A stretch of DNA of 15,335 nt from an uncultured Rubrobacteraceae bacterium (GTDB taxonomy: Bacteria; Actinomycetota; Rubrobacteria; Rubrobacterales; Rubrobacteraceae), in the NCBI GenBank assembly GCA_902806015.1, contig CADCUZ010000025.1:1-15335 (forward strand), given 5' to 3'. Made by a program: the position numbers and the translations under genes. Shown in pieces: positions 1-6,769 of the stretch (position 1 is its first letter; every line of letters starts with the position of its first letter). The notes beneath the pieces were generated by a model. The model was not told the DNA's origin and ran no database searches. It was given only the letters and a program-made list of their open reading frames with translations.

Positions 1-165
1 GACGCATCGAGCAGTAGTAGCCGCGGGTATCTTCTGGGAGAGGTGGCTCTGACCTAGCCCCACCTAAATCCCTTGTGGGATCCTGGGTTATCTCTAATCC
101 GCCTCTCTGGTTGTTTAGGCGGACGTGCTAGAAACAGGGTACCTGCGCAAGGCTCAACAGGGTAC
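1..165 (+). other. Unassigned stretch leading into a terminator; possible gene tail or structured RNA end
   Basis: Nothing here is recognised with certainty. One plus frame is open from the window edge to a TGA at 50-52 and another to a TAG at 55-57, so a gene tail entering from the left is possible but unproven. Between these and the terminator there is a perfect 7-bp stem (TCCGCCT 98-104 with AGGCGGA 117-123) and a 10-bp direct repeat AACAGGGTAC (133-142 and 156-165) that abuts the terminator stem. This would suit a 3' UTR or the end of a small RNA. It lacks a CCA end and T-loop, so it is not the end of a tRNA or tmRNA. Confidence 0.3.
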
Positions 166-197
166 GGCCCCCGGATCTCTCCGGGGGCCCGTTTTTT
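166..197 (+). terminator. Strong Rho-independent terminator
   Basis: A perfect 9-bp stem, GGCCCCCGG (166-174) and CCGGGGGCC (181-189), encloses the 6-nt loop ATCTCT. It is followed by CG and six T (192-197). The T-run lies only on the plus-strand side, so it ends transcription coming from the left edge. The 3' end of the AlkA-like pseudogene on the other strand runs almost up to it. Confidence 0.9.
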
Positions 198-925
198 GTT
201 CCGACTTGCCGGAAATGTTGCCCCTGTGCCCTTCTAACTTGGCCCGCAGGTGCAGGGCAACCCAGGTCCGCGGTACGGGCGCTAGAGTCTGCCCATCTCC
301 TCCGTCTGCTCCGCTCCCAACGACTCACCCAACCCATAAGCCCCCGTGGCGGCGCTTCAGACGCGGCCCACGCGTAGGCAGGCGGTCCGGCTCGCCGGCG
401 CCGCGGAGCAGGCCTAGTTCCGCGGAGAACGGCCCGATGCCAGGCGGCTCCCGAAGCCGGGGCAGGGGAACCTCCCCAGCAGGCAGCAAGCGCAAAAGAT
501 CCTCCTCCAGCCTCCCCTCGCCAGTGGCACGCGCCAGGTGCCTCAAACGATCAACCTCGGAAACCCTTCCGACCCCGCCAGGCAGGAGGAACCGTGGAAG
601 GCGTGTTCTGTCTTGCTCTCTGCCCTCACCCTCGGCCCCAACTCCTCGGCCATGCGGGCCTTGACCCTTACGGCCTGCGCTACGCGGACGCAGTGGCCGA
701 TGAACGGCCCAAGCCGCCTCGTACGGCGAGTGTAAGCACACCGGCCTCAGGCCCGGGTGGCGCTGCTGTAGCCCTCTCGCGACCGGGTTGCGCTCGGCGC
801 CCTCGTGGAAGCCGAGTCCGTCGACGTCAAGGGAGAGCATCCTCGCGACCTGCCGCCTCATTACCCCGACGCCCACCTCGCAGTAGACCTCCCCGATCAC
901 GGCGTCGTCTTCTTTACGCATGCCG
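195..925 (-). pseudogene. AlkA-like DNA-3-methyladenine glycosylase, truncated and frameshifted
   Basis: This is a remnant of an HhH-GPD base-excision glycosylase that would remove alkylated purines. Homology is spread over all three minus frames. One frame carries RQVARMLSLDVDG and GLRPVCLHSPYEAAWAV (about 830-706). A second carries AVIGHCVRVAQAVRVKARMA and the following residues down to a TGA near 538. The first frame then returns with RHLARATGEGRL, the HhH core PPGIGPFSAE (about 447-418) and GAGEPD, whose Asp (385-387) is the expected catalytic residue. The C-terminal part continues in another frame (AYGLGESLGAEQTEEMGRL, then an in-frame TAG), and WVALHLRAKLEGHRG follows in a further frame. 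The N-terminal 50-80 residues usual in the family are absent, since the citrate synthase stop lies only about 20 bp upstream. At least four lesions plus N-terminal loss make it non-functional. The family call is mine from motif memory. Confidence 0.75.
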
Positions 926-944
926 ACCCCGGCAACCCGCCTAT

Positions 945-1140
945 CTACCGGTCCTCGGGCGGCGCCCAAGACCGGCCGGTGGCACCGACGTACTCGGATT
1001 TGGGGTCGGATGAGGCGATCTTCGGCCTGCTGTTCGAGGCAATGGGCGGCCCAGCCGGCGACCCGGCCGATGGCGAAGGTGGGGGTAAAGAGGTGAGTGG
1101 GGAGGCCGAGGCCGTGCAGGAGCTCCCGCGCTCGGTGGCG
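945..1140 (-). pseudogene. Citrate synthase C-terminal remnant (minus strand)
   Basis: About 60 residues of a citrate synthase C-terminus survive. GLPTHLFTPTFAIGRVAGW is followed by AAHCLEQQAEDRLIRPQIR, the classic tail that contributes to the active site and dimer. A one-base shift after IRPQIR moves the end into another frame, YVGATGRSWAPPEDR followed by TAG (945-947), which is a typical family ending. Everything upstream, about 85% of the protein, is missing: beyond about 1135 the homology switches to a second citrate synthase on the opposite strand. It cannot be functional. The residual sequence is well conserved, so the loss may be fairly recent. Confidence 0.8.
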
Positions 1141-1870
1141 GCTGCAGGAGATCCGGCCGGCTACGATCTGTGGCCCGCGGCCGTCGTCAGAACGGGCGCG
1201 AAGATCCTGCGCCTTGGGGCGGGAGCGGTCGGCGGGGAGGGGGCCTGGCGTACGGCGGAGACGCTCCGACGCGGCTGGTGCCCGGGGGAACCGGACGCGG
1301 CGGCGCTGATAGACACCACGCTCGTCTTTGTGCGCGGACCACGAGCTGCCGGTCTCCACCTTCGCCGCCGGGTGCGTTGCCTCAGCGCGGGCCACCCCGT
1401 ACGCCACCGTGCAGGCGGGCCTCGCGGCGCTCGGCGGCGTCAAGCACGGGGGACAGGTGGAGCTCGCCGAGGCTTTTCTGCGCGAGGTCGAGACGGTGGA
1501 AGACGCGTGGACGGTCGTGGCCGGGCGGTGCGGGGACAGGCCCGGGGTTCGGGCACCGGCTCTACCCCGAAGGGGGCCCGCGCGGCGCCGGGCTGCTCCG
1601 AGCGACCGCCGGGTTCTACCCGGGAAGCCCCGCCGTCGTGCTGGCCGAAGCCGTCTCCGAAGCCGTGCTCGACCTTACGGGGGAGCGGCCCACCTTGGGC
1701 CTCGCGCTGGCAACCGTGGCGCGGGCCCTGGGCCTGCCGCCCGGCGGGGCCGTGGCCCTCTTCGCGGTCGGCAGGACGGTCGGTTGGATCGGGCACGCCA
1801 TCGAGCAATACGCCGGCGACGTCCTGGTGCGCCCGAGGGTCCGCTACGTAGGGTCTCGGGCCGCCTCAGC
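1135..1870 (+). pseudogene. Citrate synthase-family remnant (plus strand, possibly the MerR-HTH type)
   Basis: Citrate synthase-family homology runs through three plus frames. Frame 1 (about 1135-1320) reads AAAGDPAGYDLWPAAVV and ends in PDAAALIDTTLVF. Frame 2 (about 1325-1540) reads CADHELPVSTFAAGCVAS, which holds an active-site His, and then AGLAALGGVKHGG. Frame 3 (about 1540-1860) reads GFGHRLYPEGGPRG, ALGLPPGGAVALFAVGRTVG and EQYAGDVLVRPRVRYVG. The shifts near 1325 and 1540 look like single-base changes; frame 3 runs on past the homology to a stop near 1973. The N-terminal half is missing. The surviving style (DPAAYDL, the CADHEL core, LGLPPG) resembles citrate synthase-like proteins of actinobacteria that carry an N-terminal MerR-type HTH, but that domain is not present here, so the subtype is inferred. 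Confidence 0.8.
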
Positions 1871-1880
1871 GGGCACGATG

Positions 1881-2540
1881 CTACACGGGCATCTCGAAGA
1901 CCCCGAGGCCGTTCAGGATGATCAGGGACGTGGCGAAAGAGTTGAAGGTCGCGTGCGCCACGAAGGGGGGTAGCAGGCTGCCTGTACGTTGGAACAGGAC
2001 GCACAGGGCGGTGGCGAGGAGGAGGATGGCCGGCAGGAGAACCGGCTCCAGGTGCAGCAAGGCGAAGAAGACGGAGGAGGCGAGTGTCGAGAGGACGAAG
2101 GAGGTCTTGCTAGCGGTCCTTGCGGGGCCCTCCCTACCGACGGCGCGGGAAGAGATCAGGGCTCCGAGGCGGTTGAGCCCGTTGAAGACGGCGCCGCGGA
2201 AGACGAGCTCTTCGACGGCGGGGCCGAAAAGGACAACCACGAGGATGATCGCGGGTATGGCCGCTGCCGGGTTGTCCTCCACCCAGCCGACCAGGCCGCG
2301 CATGAAAGGTTGCTGGACGGTCGACTCTGTCGAGTAGCCGAGACGGTCCAGGACGAAGACGCTGACGGGGTTGACGATCAGGCTGACCACTATCGCCCCG
2401 ATGCCGACGGCGAACCCTCCCCCGATGCCCGCAAGCAGGCCTCCCTTCGGCCGCGAGAAACCCAACGGCGCAAGGGAGAAGCTCACCTTCCGACCGAAGG
2501 CCCGCACCACCGTCACCCCGAGCCAGAACAGGCAGATCAC
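1881..2540 (-). CDS. CPBP-family (CAAX/Abi) intramembrane metalloprotease
   Basis: A polytopic membrane protein of 219 residues from the GTG at 2540. It carries the CPBP (former CAAX protease/Abi) signature: E110-E111 with R115 in VEELVFRG, H163 in FFALLHL, and H196/N200 in HATFN. In the family these form a glutamate/histidine metalloprotease site within the membrane. Hydrophobic segments fall near residues 36-66, 92-108, 148-164, 167-184 and 190-212. The start is uncertain. Hydrophobic coding (for example LLSVVLTNTAVAGL) continues in frame for about 17 codons upstream of the GTG towards the Nudix stop at 2599, but that stretch has no ATG, GTG or TTG, so either translation begins inside the first helix or a non-standard start such as CTG is used. 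It lies downstream of and close to the Nudix gene on the same strand, so cotranscription is likely. The substrate is unknown. Confidence 0.85.
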   Translation of the reverse strand: MICLFWLGVTVVRAFGRKVSFSLAPLGFSRPKGGLLAGIGGGFAVGIGAIVVSLIVNPVSVFVLDRLGYSTESTVQQPFMRGLVGWVEDNPAAAIPAIILVVVLFGPAVEELVFRGAVFNGLNRLGALISSRAVGREGPARTASKTSFVLSTLASSVFFALLHLEPVLLPAILLLATALCVLFQRTGSLLPPFVAHATFNSFATSLIILNGLGVFEMPV

Positions 2541-2598
2541 GAGCCCCGCGACCGCGGTGTTCGTCAGAACGACGGAGAGCAGCGTTCCCTGCGGGTCG

Positions 2599-3090
2599 TT
2601 AACGGCGTCCGTCCTCGAGGTAGACCTCGTCCGCCGCCCAGCCGCCGGGGGCGTCCTCCAACAACCGCTCCTTGAGCGGGACCGGAAGCAGGCCGATCTC
2701 CCGCAACTCTTCGACGCCGACCCACCGGAGCTCGCGCAGGGTCGGTTCCGCGCCTGGTGCTACCTCCGGGTCGCTTCCGAGGGCGGCCTCCGATCCCGCC
2801 TCCGCCTCCATGCGTGCTACGACGTCGACCGTGTGCCGGTCCTCGCGCAGAAACTCGCCCACGTAGAGAAGGCCTGAGAACCGGGCGCTGAGGCCGGTCT
2901 CCTCGGCCACCTCGCGCGCGGCGCACTCGGGGATAGTCTCCCCCGGCTCCAGCCTGCCGCCCGGCAGGACCCAGTACGGGTCCCTACCCGGTTTCTGGTG
3001 CCGAACGAGCAGGAGTTGGCCTTCGCGGTCCACCACCGCGGCGACGCGCACCCCAAAGTCCATGCCAGACGATGACCTGTGCTTGCCCAT
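2599..3090 (-). CDS. Nudix hydrolase
   Basis: A 163-residue protein with a complete Nudix box at residues 45-67: G45, E51, R59-E60, E63-E64, G66. This fits GX5EX7REUXEEXGU, which binds the metal and hydrolyses a nucleoside diphosphate linked to another group. DPYWVLPGGRLEPGET is typical of MutT/ADP-sugar-type members, but the substrate cannot be read from sequence. The start is the ATG at 3090. A TATACT -10 box ends 8 nt before it and no Shine-Dalgarno sequence is present, which suggests a leaderless message; the internal Met10 is an alternative. It precedes the CPBP protease gene on the same strand (stop to GTG about 58 nt, less if the protease starts upstream). Confidence 0.92.
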   Translation of the reverse strand: MGKHRSSSGMDFGVRVAAVVDREGQLLLVRHQKPGRDPYWVLPGGRLEPGETIPECAAREVAEETGLSARFSGLLYVGEFLREDRHTVDVVARMEAEAGSEAALGSDPEVAPGAEPTLRELRWVGVEELREIGLLPVPLKERLLEDAPGGWAADEVYLEDGRR

Positions 3091-3098
3091 GCCGCGAG

Positions 3099-3126
3099 AG
3101 TATACCTGCGCGATCTGGCGGGTCTA
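3099..3126 (-). promoter_or_regulatory. Promoter of the Nudix gene, leaderless type
   Basis: On the minus strand, TAGACC (3121-3126, 4 of 6 matches to TTGACA) is followed after 16 nt by TATACT (3099-3104, 5 of 6 matches to TATAAT). The ATG begins 8 nt after the -10 box, so transcription should start at or next to the ATG. The transcription start is inferred. Confidence 0.55.
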
Positions 3127-3149
3127 CGAGGCGCCCGCCTGGCCCTCTT

Positions 3150-4455
3150 CCAGTTCGGGCGGTTGGCCGAGGCGTGAGACCTACCTGGGCTTCCAGCCCG
3201 TCGCTCCAGCCCGTCGCAGGCCCGCAGGATGAGGCGTAGCCCGCCCTCTTGGGAAAGGGGCCGTCCTCGGCGGCTTGGGCCTCGAGGATCTTCCCCTCCG
3301 TAATCGGGTAGACGCCTTTCCTGCGTGCGGCGGCCCCTCAGCCTTTCGAGGCGTCCACCGGGGCTTTCGACGAACTGCAGGATGGAGTCCAGGTAAGCGG
3401 TCATCGCAGGGTCGTCGATCCCCCCGGCGGCCGCCGCGTGGAAGATCTCCCCGCTGGGGTGGCCGAAGGCGGGCACGAGGAACCTGTCACCGGAGACCTC
3501 GAAGACGGGGGTATCCCCCTCTGGGGTAACGGTCAGGCCGTCTTCGCGGGTCCGGGCGACGGCGGCGGGCACCAACTCGAATGCGGCGAGGGTGGTTTCG
3601 GGCAGGTTGCTGTCTAGGCCGCGGAGCTCCAGCGTGCCCTGCCGGTTGAGCCGCACCGGGTTCCAAGCAGGCCTGAGCAGATCCCCGCCGGACACCAAAA
3701 AGAGGCCTGGGTCCACGCCTGCCCTCTCCATCGCCGAGAGCCAGGCTCTGTAGCGGCCGAACTGCTGGCGGACGAGGTGCTCGGGGCTGCGGGCGTAGGG
3801 GCGCAGCGCACCGACTTCCGGGAGATGACTGTAGACGCCGTCCCAGCCGAAGGCGTCGCTGCCCCTGTAGCGGGAGGTGCGGGGGGAGAGCTCCCGTCGC
3901 CCGGCCCTCGAAGAACGGGCACGAGCGGGTCAGGAAGATCAGTGCCGGGTCGAGCGCCGTCGCCAGGTTGTAGAGGTTGAGCAGCCCCTGGCGGGTCCCT
4001 TCCGAAGCCGCGGGGGCCAGCACGTGTTCGGTATCTACCGTGTCGGCGCGAAGCTCCAGGTGCAGGTGGGTTCTGGCGCACCCGCCGTCGTCCATGAACC
4101 TTTTTGGGCCGACGGTGCGGACCTGCACCCGGTAGTCCAATCCTTCCCGGACTGTGGGCTCCAGCGGCAGCGGATAGGTGCCGAGCGGGTAGAGCCTGAG
4201 CCCGATCTCCCGCGCGGAGCGCAGGGCCAGGCGCACGTTGCGCGTACTTCTCCCTCCAGGTCCTCCAGGGAGCGCACCGGGGCGTGTTCACCTCCACCAG
4301 ACCCTTGACGAACTCCGGGGCCTAGCAGGCCGGGCCGCCTCCCTTTTCGAGGTCTCCCTAGAGCGCTCCAGAAACTCGTCGGACCGCGCCGAGGGCTAGC
4401 CGGACTCCTCGACCAGGAAAAAACCTGTGCTCCAGGCCGATGCTGCGGCCCAGCG
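3150..4455 (-). pseudogene. GCS2-type glutamate-cysteine / carboxylate-amine ligase, heavily disrupted
   Basis: A full-length but broken member of the GCS2 ATP-grasp-like ligase family, which joins glutamate (or a similar acid) to cysteine or another amine. In order: the N-terminal RSIGLEH (about 4447-4425); FFLVEESG followed by TAG (4396-4398) and SARSDEFLERSRE; PEFVKGLVEVNTP; RSLEDLEGEV; RNVRLALRSAREIGL and LYPLGTYPLPLEP (about 4250-4150); GLLNLYNLATALDPALIF and SCPFFEGRATG. A shift at the C-run opposite G6 (3881-3886) follows, then RTSRYRGSDAFGWDGVYSHL, MERAGVDPGLFLVSGGDLLR, FGHPSGEIFHAAAAGGIDDP and FVESPGGRLERLRG. Two more shifts occur near 3305 and 3240 before GRPLSQEGGLRLILRACDGL. At least six frameshifts plus one stop rule out a working product. 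Exact substrate and 3' end are uncertain. Confidence 0.75.
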
Positions 4456-4659
4456 GCCGGGCCCTTCTGTATGTCTTGCCCGCGGATAAGTCTGCCAAGC
4501 CCCTCCCTTCCACGGGGAGCTCTACCCTAGGTCGGTCCCCGCGTCGTTGACCCAAGGGAGCAAACCCGCCACCTTTCCGCGGCTTTGCGCTGGCCTGTAA
4601 CCTACGGGGTGTTCGTGCCGGCAAGGATTTGTGTGGGACTCGCCAGGAGGAGGGCAGGT
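4456..4659. other. Gap between GCS2 pseudogene and DUF202 gene
   Basis: This stretch lies between divergent genes and should contain the promoter for the DUF202 gene and the former promoter of the ligase pseudogene. I see no clear -35/-10 pair, terminator or repeat. The only strong signal is the Shine-Dalgarno run at its right end (AGGAGGAGGG, 4645-4654). Confidence 0.5.
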
Positions 4660-5031
4660 TTGGAGAACGGGGAACAGGCACCAGGGAGCGACACCGAAAT
4701 CCGGGAGCACCTGGCGAACGAGCGGACGCTGCTCTCGTGGGTGAGGACGGGGGTCGGCCTGATCTCGATAGGCCTCGTCGTCGAGCGGGCGGGCGCGTTG
4801 GCGGTCTCGGCCCGCGTGAGCGTGGGCTCCACCAACGCCTCCGAGCTTTTCGGCCTCGCGCTCGCCCTGCTCGGCGTCCTGACCCTCGTTATAGGGACGG
4901 CGCAATTTCTGCGCACCCGACGCAGGATCTCCGAAGGGGTCTTCGTCACCTCCGCGGCGGCCTACCTGGTCATCGTCGCCGGCAGCCTCGCCTTCGCCGG
5001 CGCGTTTATCGTCTACGTGCTCTTCGCTTGA
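4660..5031 (+). CDS. DUF202 (YidH-like) small membrane protein
   Basis: A 123-residue membrane protein. After a short polar N-terminus (LENGEQAPGSDTEIREHLA) it has the DUF202 signature NERTLLSWVRTGVGLISIGL, which begins helix 1. Helix 2 is about SELFGLALALLGVLTLVIGT and helix 3 about AAAYLVIVAGSLAFAGAFIV, with the basic loop RTRRRI between them. The domain is widespread in bacteria and its role is unknown. I chose the TTG at 4660 because AGGAGGAGGG (4645-4654) ends 5 nt before it. The frame is open back to 4585, but those residues do not resemble the family and precede the ribosome-binding site. It converges on moaE, whose stop is 58 bp away. Confidence 0.85.
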   Translation: MENGEQAPGSDTEIREHLANERTLLSWVRTGVGLISIGLVVERAGALAVSARVSVGSTNASELFGLALALLGVLTLVIGTAQFLRTRRRISEGVFVTSAAAYLVIVAGSLAFAGAFIVYVLFA

Positions 5032-5089
5032 GCCGTCGGGGATGGACCCGGTTGGCCCGTCAGAAGTAGCTTTTCCGTGCGCGGCCGCG

Positions 5090-5521
5090 CTACGCCTGGG
5101 ATCTCGTACCGACCTGGCTGCCGACCCAAACGTAGCCGTCGGACCAGACCTCGCGCTTCCAGATCGGCACGATCTTCTTGATCCGCTCTATGGCGTACCG
5201 GCTCGCCTTGAAGGCTTGCCCCCTGCGGGGCGAGGCGACGACGATGGCGACGCTCGCCTCGCCGGGGTCCACCCGCCCGATCCTGTGCATTATGGCAACG
5301 TGCCCCACGTCCCACCGCCCCTCTATCTCCGCCCCAATTTCCTCCAGCTTCCGGTCCGCCATCGGCCGGTAGGCCTCGTACTCCAGGTACTCGACCGAGT
5401 TACCACCCGCCTCGTCCACCCGCGTCGTCCCGACGAAGGCGCAGACCGCGCCGCAGTCCGGCCTCTGGGCGTCTTCGATCATCGTCCCCACGTCTATCTT
5501 TCTCTCGACGACGGCGAACAA
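5090..5521 (-). CDS. moaE: Molybdopterin synthase catalytic subunit MoaE
   Basis: The 143-residue large subunit of molybdopterin synthase, which transfers sulfur from the MoaD thiocarboxylate to cyclic pyranopterin monophosphate. Family marks are FVGTTR (29-34), LEYEAYRPMA (46-55), HRIGRVDPGE (79-88) and IKKIVPIWKREVWSDG (114-129). K115 and K122 are spaced like the catalytic lysines K119/K126 of the E. coli enzyme. Length is typical. The start is the TTG at 5521, preceded by AGAGGG and only 7 nt after the moaD stop, so the two are almost certainly cotranslated in equal amounts. No other molybdopterin genes are in the window. Confidence 0.95.
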   Translation of the reverse strand: MFAVVERKIDVGTMIEDAQRPDCGAVCAFVGTTRVDEAGGNSVEYLEYEAYRPMADRKLEEIGAEIEGRWDVGHVAIMHRIGRVDPGEASVAIVVASPRRGQAFKASRYAIERIKKIVPIWKREVWSDGYVWVGSQVGTRSQA

Positions 5522-5528
5522 GGTCCCT

Positions 5529-5771
5529 CTAGCCGCCGGAGACGGGCGGGAGCACGGCCACCTCGTCGCCCGGGCCGACGCATCCGTCCATCCGCGCGTA
5601 CTCGCCGTTGACGGCGAAGGCCAAAGTGTCGCGCATGGAGGAGAGCTCCGGGTACCTGTCGGCCAGCAGCGGCCAGACCTCCCGCAGGGTCGTGCTCCTC
5701 TCCAGGTCCAACTGGACCTTGCGCGTGCCGGCCCGGTCGGCCGCCGCGCCGAAGAGGAGGACCTCGATCAA
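5529..5771 (-). CDS. moaD: Molybdopterin synthase sulfur carrier MoaD
   Basis: An 80-residue ubiquitin-fold sulfur carrier. It begins MIEVLLFGAAADRAGT and ends PPVSGG; the terminal Gly-Gly is the site that is adenylated and thiocarboxylated before MoaE uses it. AFAVNGEYAR and GDEVAVLPPVSGG are typical of the family. The start is the TTG at 5769-5771, which overlaps the stop of the upstream lipid kinase gene as TTGA. An upstream extension of the same frame runs inside the kinase gene and is not coding. The TTGA overlap and the 7-nt gap to moaE point to translational coupling along the operon. Confidence 0.93.
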   Translation of the reverse strand: MIEVLLFGAAADRAGTRKVQLDLERSTTLREVWPLLADRYPELSSMRDTLAFAVNGEYARMDGCVGPGDEVAVLPPVSGG

Positions 5772-6697
5772 GATCGTATCCCCTGCGGCTCCGGGACATA
5801 ATCCGGTCCGACGATGACCTTCAGGGCCCGGGGGACGACGGAGAACCGGGCCGGCTCGCCACCGACCACCTCGCCGTCCGCGGTGAACTCCAGGCCGGGC
5901 GGCTGGGTCTCCACCCGGATCTCCTTGGCCCGCGCGCTGAACACGCCTTCCTTGTCCGTGTAGTCCGCCCGCGCCATGGACGCCGGCGCGAGCTGCAGTA
6001 GGTCCGCCATCCCCAGCTTCTCTATGATGACGATGTCGAGCAGGCCGTCCTCGGGGTTGGCCTTCGGGGCGGCGAGCCAGCCGCCGCCCGCGAATCGGCA
6101 GTTGCCGACGACCATGTTTACGGCCCGCACCTTCCGCGGCTCGCCGTCCAGGTAGAGATCGAGCTCCTTGATGTCGAAGTCTTTCGCGACCTCTAGAGAG
6201 GCCCGCAGGTAGGAGAGCTTGCCCCACCGCTTTTTGAACTCGCCCTCGTTGGCGTCGGAGATCTCAGCCCCGAGACCCCCCGTCGCCACGTTGATGAAGA
6301 AGCGCTCCCCGATCCCATCGGATTCTACCCGCGCCACGTCCAGCGTCCGCACCCGCCCCTGCCTTATGACGTCTTCGGCCTCCTCGGGGTCGTTGGGGAG
6401 TCCCAGGGTCGCGGCCAGATCGTTGCCGGTCCCGGCGGGCAGGATGCCCAGCGTAACGGCCTCGGGAAAACCGGCCTTCCCGAGGCCGTTGACGGCGTCG
6501 TTGACGGTACCGTCGCCCCCCGCGACGACGAGCAGGCCCTCGCTCCACCCCGCGGCGGCCTCCCAGGCGTCGCCGGGACCTTCGGTCTGGACCCAGTCCA
6601 GCTCGTAACCGTCCAACTGCGCGCGCAAATCGTCCGGGTCGTAAGCTCCGCCGCCCGAAGTGGGGTTGCAGATTACCCGCGCCCTGGGCCGTGCCAT
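5768..6697 (-). CDS. Diacylglycerol kinase-family lipid kinase (DgkB/YegS-like)
   Basis: A 309-residue member of the DAGK catalytic family, which phosphorylates a lipid hydroxyl such as that of diacylglycerol with ATP. It has ICNPTSGGG at 9-17, the nucleotide-binding GGDGTVND at 60-67 and LPAGTGNDLA at 86-95. VVGNCRFAGGGWLAAPKA and the acidic EDGLLDIVII further on are typical of the C-terminal beta domain. The ATG at 6697 has AGAGGAG about 6 nt upstream. It probably recycles or makes phosphatidic acid at the membrane; the exact lipid is not shown by sequence. It follows the hypothetical gene after 72 bp and overlaps moaD by 4 nt, an odd partner for molybdopterin synthase that may reflect only operon packing. 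Confidence 0.92.
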   Translation of the reverse strand: MARPRARVICNPTSGGGAYDPDDLRAQLDGYELDWVQTEGPGDAWEAAAGWSEGLLVVAGGDGTVNDAVNGLGKAGFPEAVTLGILPAGTGNDLAATLGLPNDPEEAEDVIRQGRVRTLDVARVESDGIGERFFINVATGGLGAEISDANEGEFKKRWGKLSYLRASLEVAKDFDIKELDLYLDGEPRKVRAVNMVVGNCRFAGGGWLAAPKANPEDGLLDIVIIEKLGMADLLQLAPASMARADYTDKEGVFSARAKEIRVETQPPGLEFTADGEVVGGEPARFSVVPRALKVIVGPDYVPEPQGIRS

Positions 6698-6769
6698 CGC
6701 AAGCTCCTCTGTAGCCTTACGTCGGCCCTAGTCTACCCCGAAACCACCGGGCCCAACGCCGCCGCACAA

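Noticed and set aside
125..664. 179-codon plus-strand open frame
   Set aside because: It runs through the intrinsic terminator and opposite the AlkA-like remnant. Its Arg/Pro/Ser-rich composition is what the antisense of a high-GC gene gives.
325..1443. A single 372-residue minus-strand protein
   Set aside because: The open frame is long by chance: it joins antisense of the plus-strand citrate synthase, a real citrate synthase tail and parts of the AlkA remnant. These belong to different genes.
3881..3886. Programmed frameshift at the G6/C6 run in the GCS2 gene
   Set aside because: There are at least five other shifts and a stop codon in the same gene, so decay is the simpler reading.
5080..5091. 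GCGCGGCCGCGC palindrome as a terminator between the DUF202 gene and moaE
   Set aside because: It lies at the very end of moaE, is short, has almost no loop and no T-run. Such GC palindromes arise by chance here.
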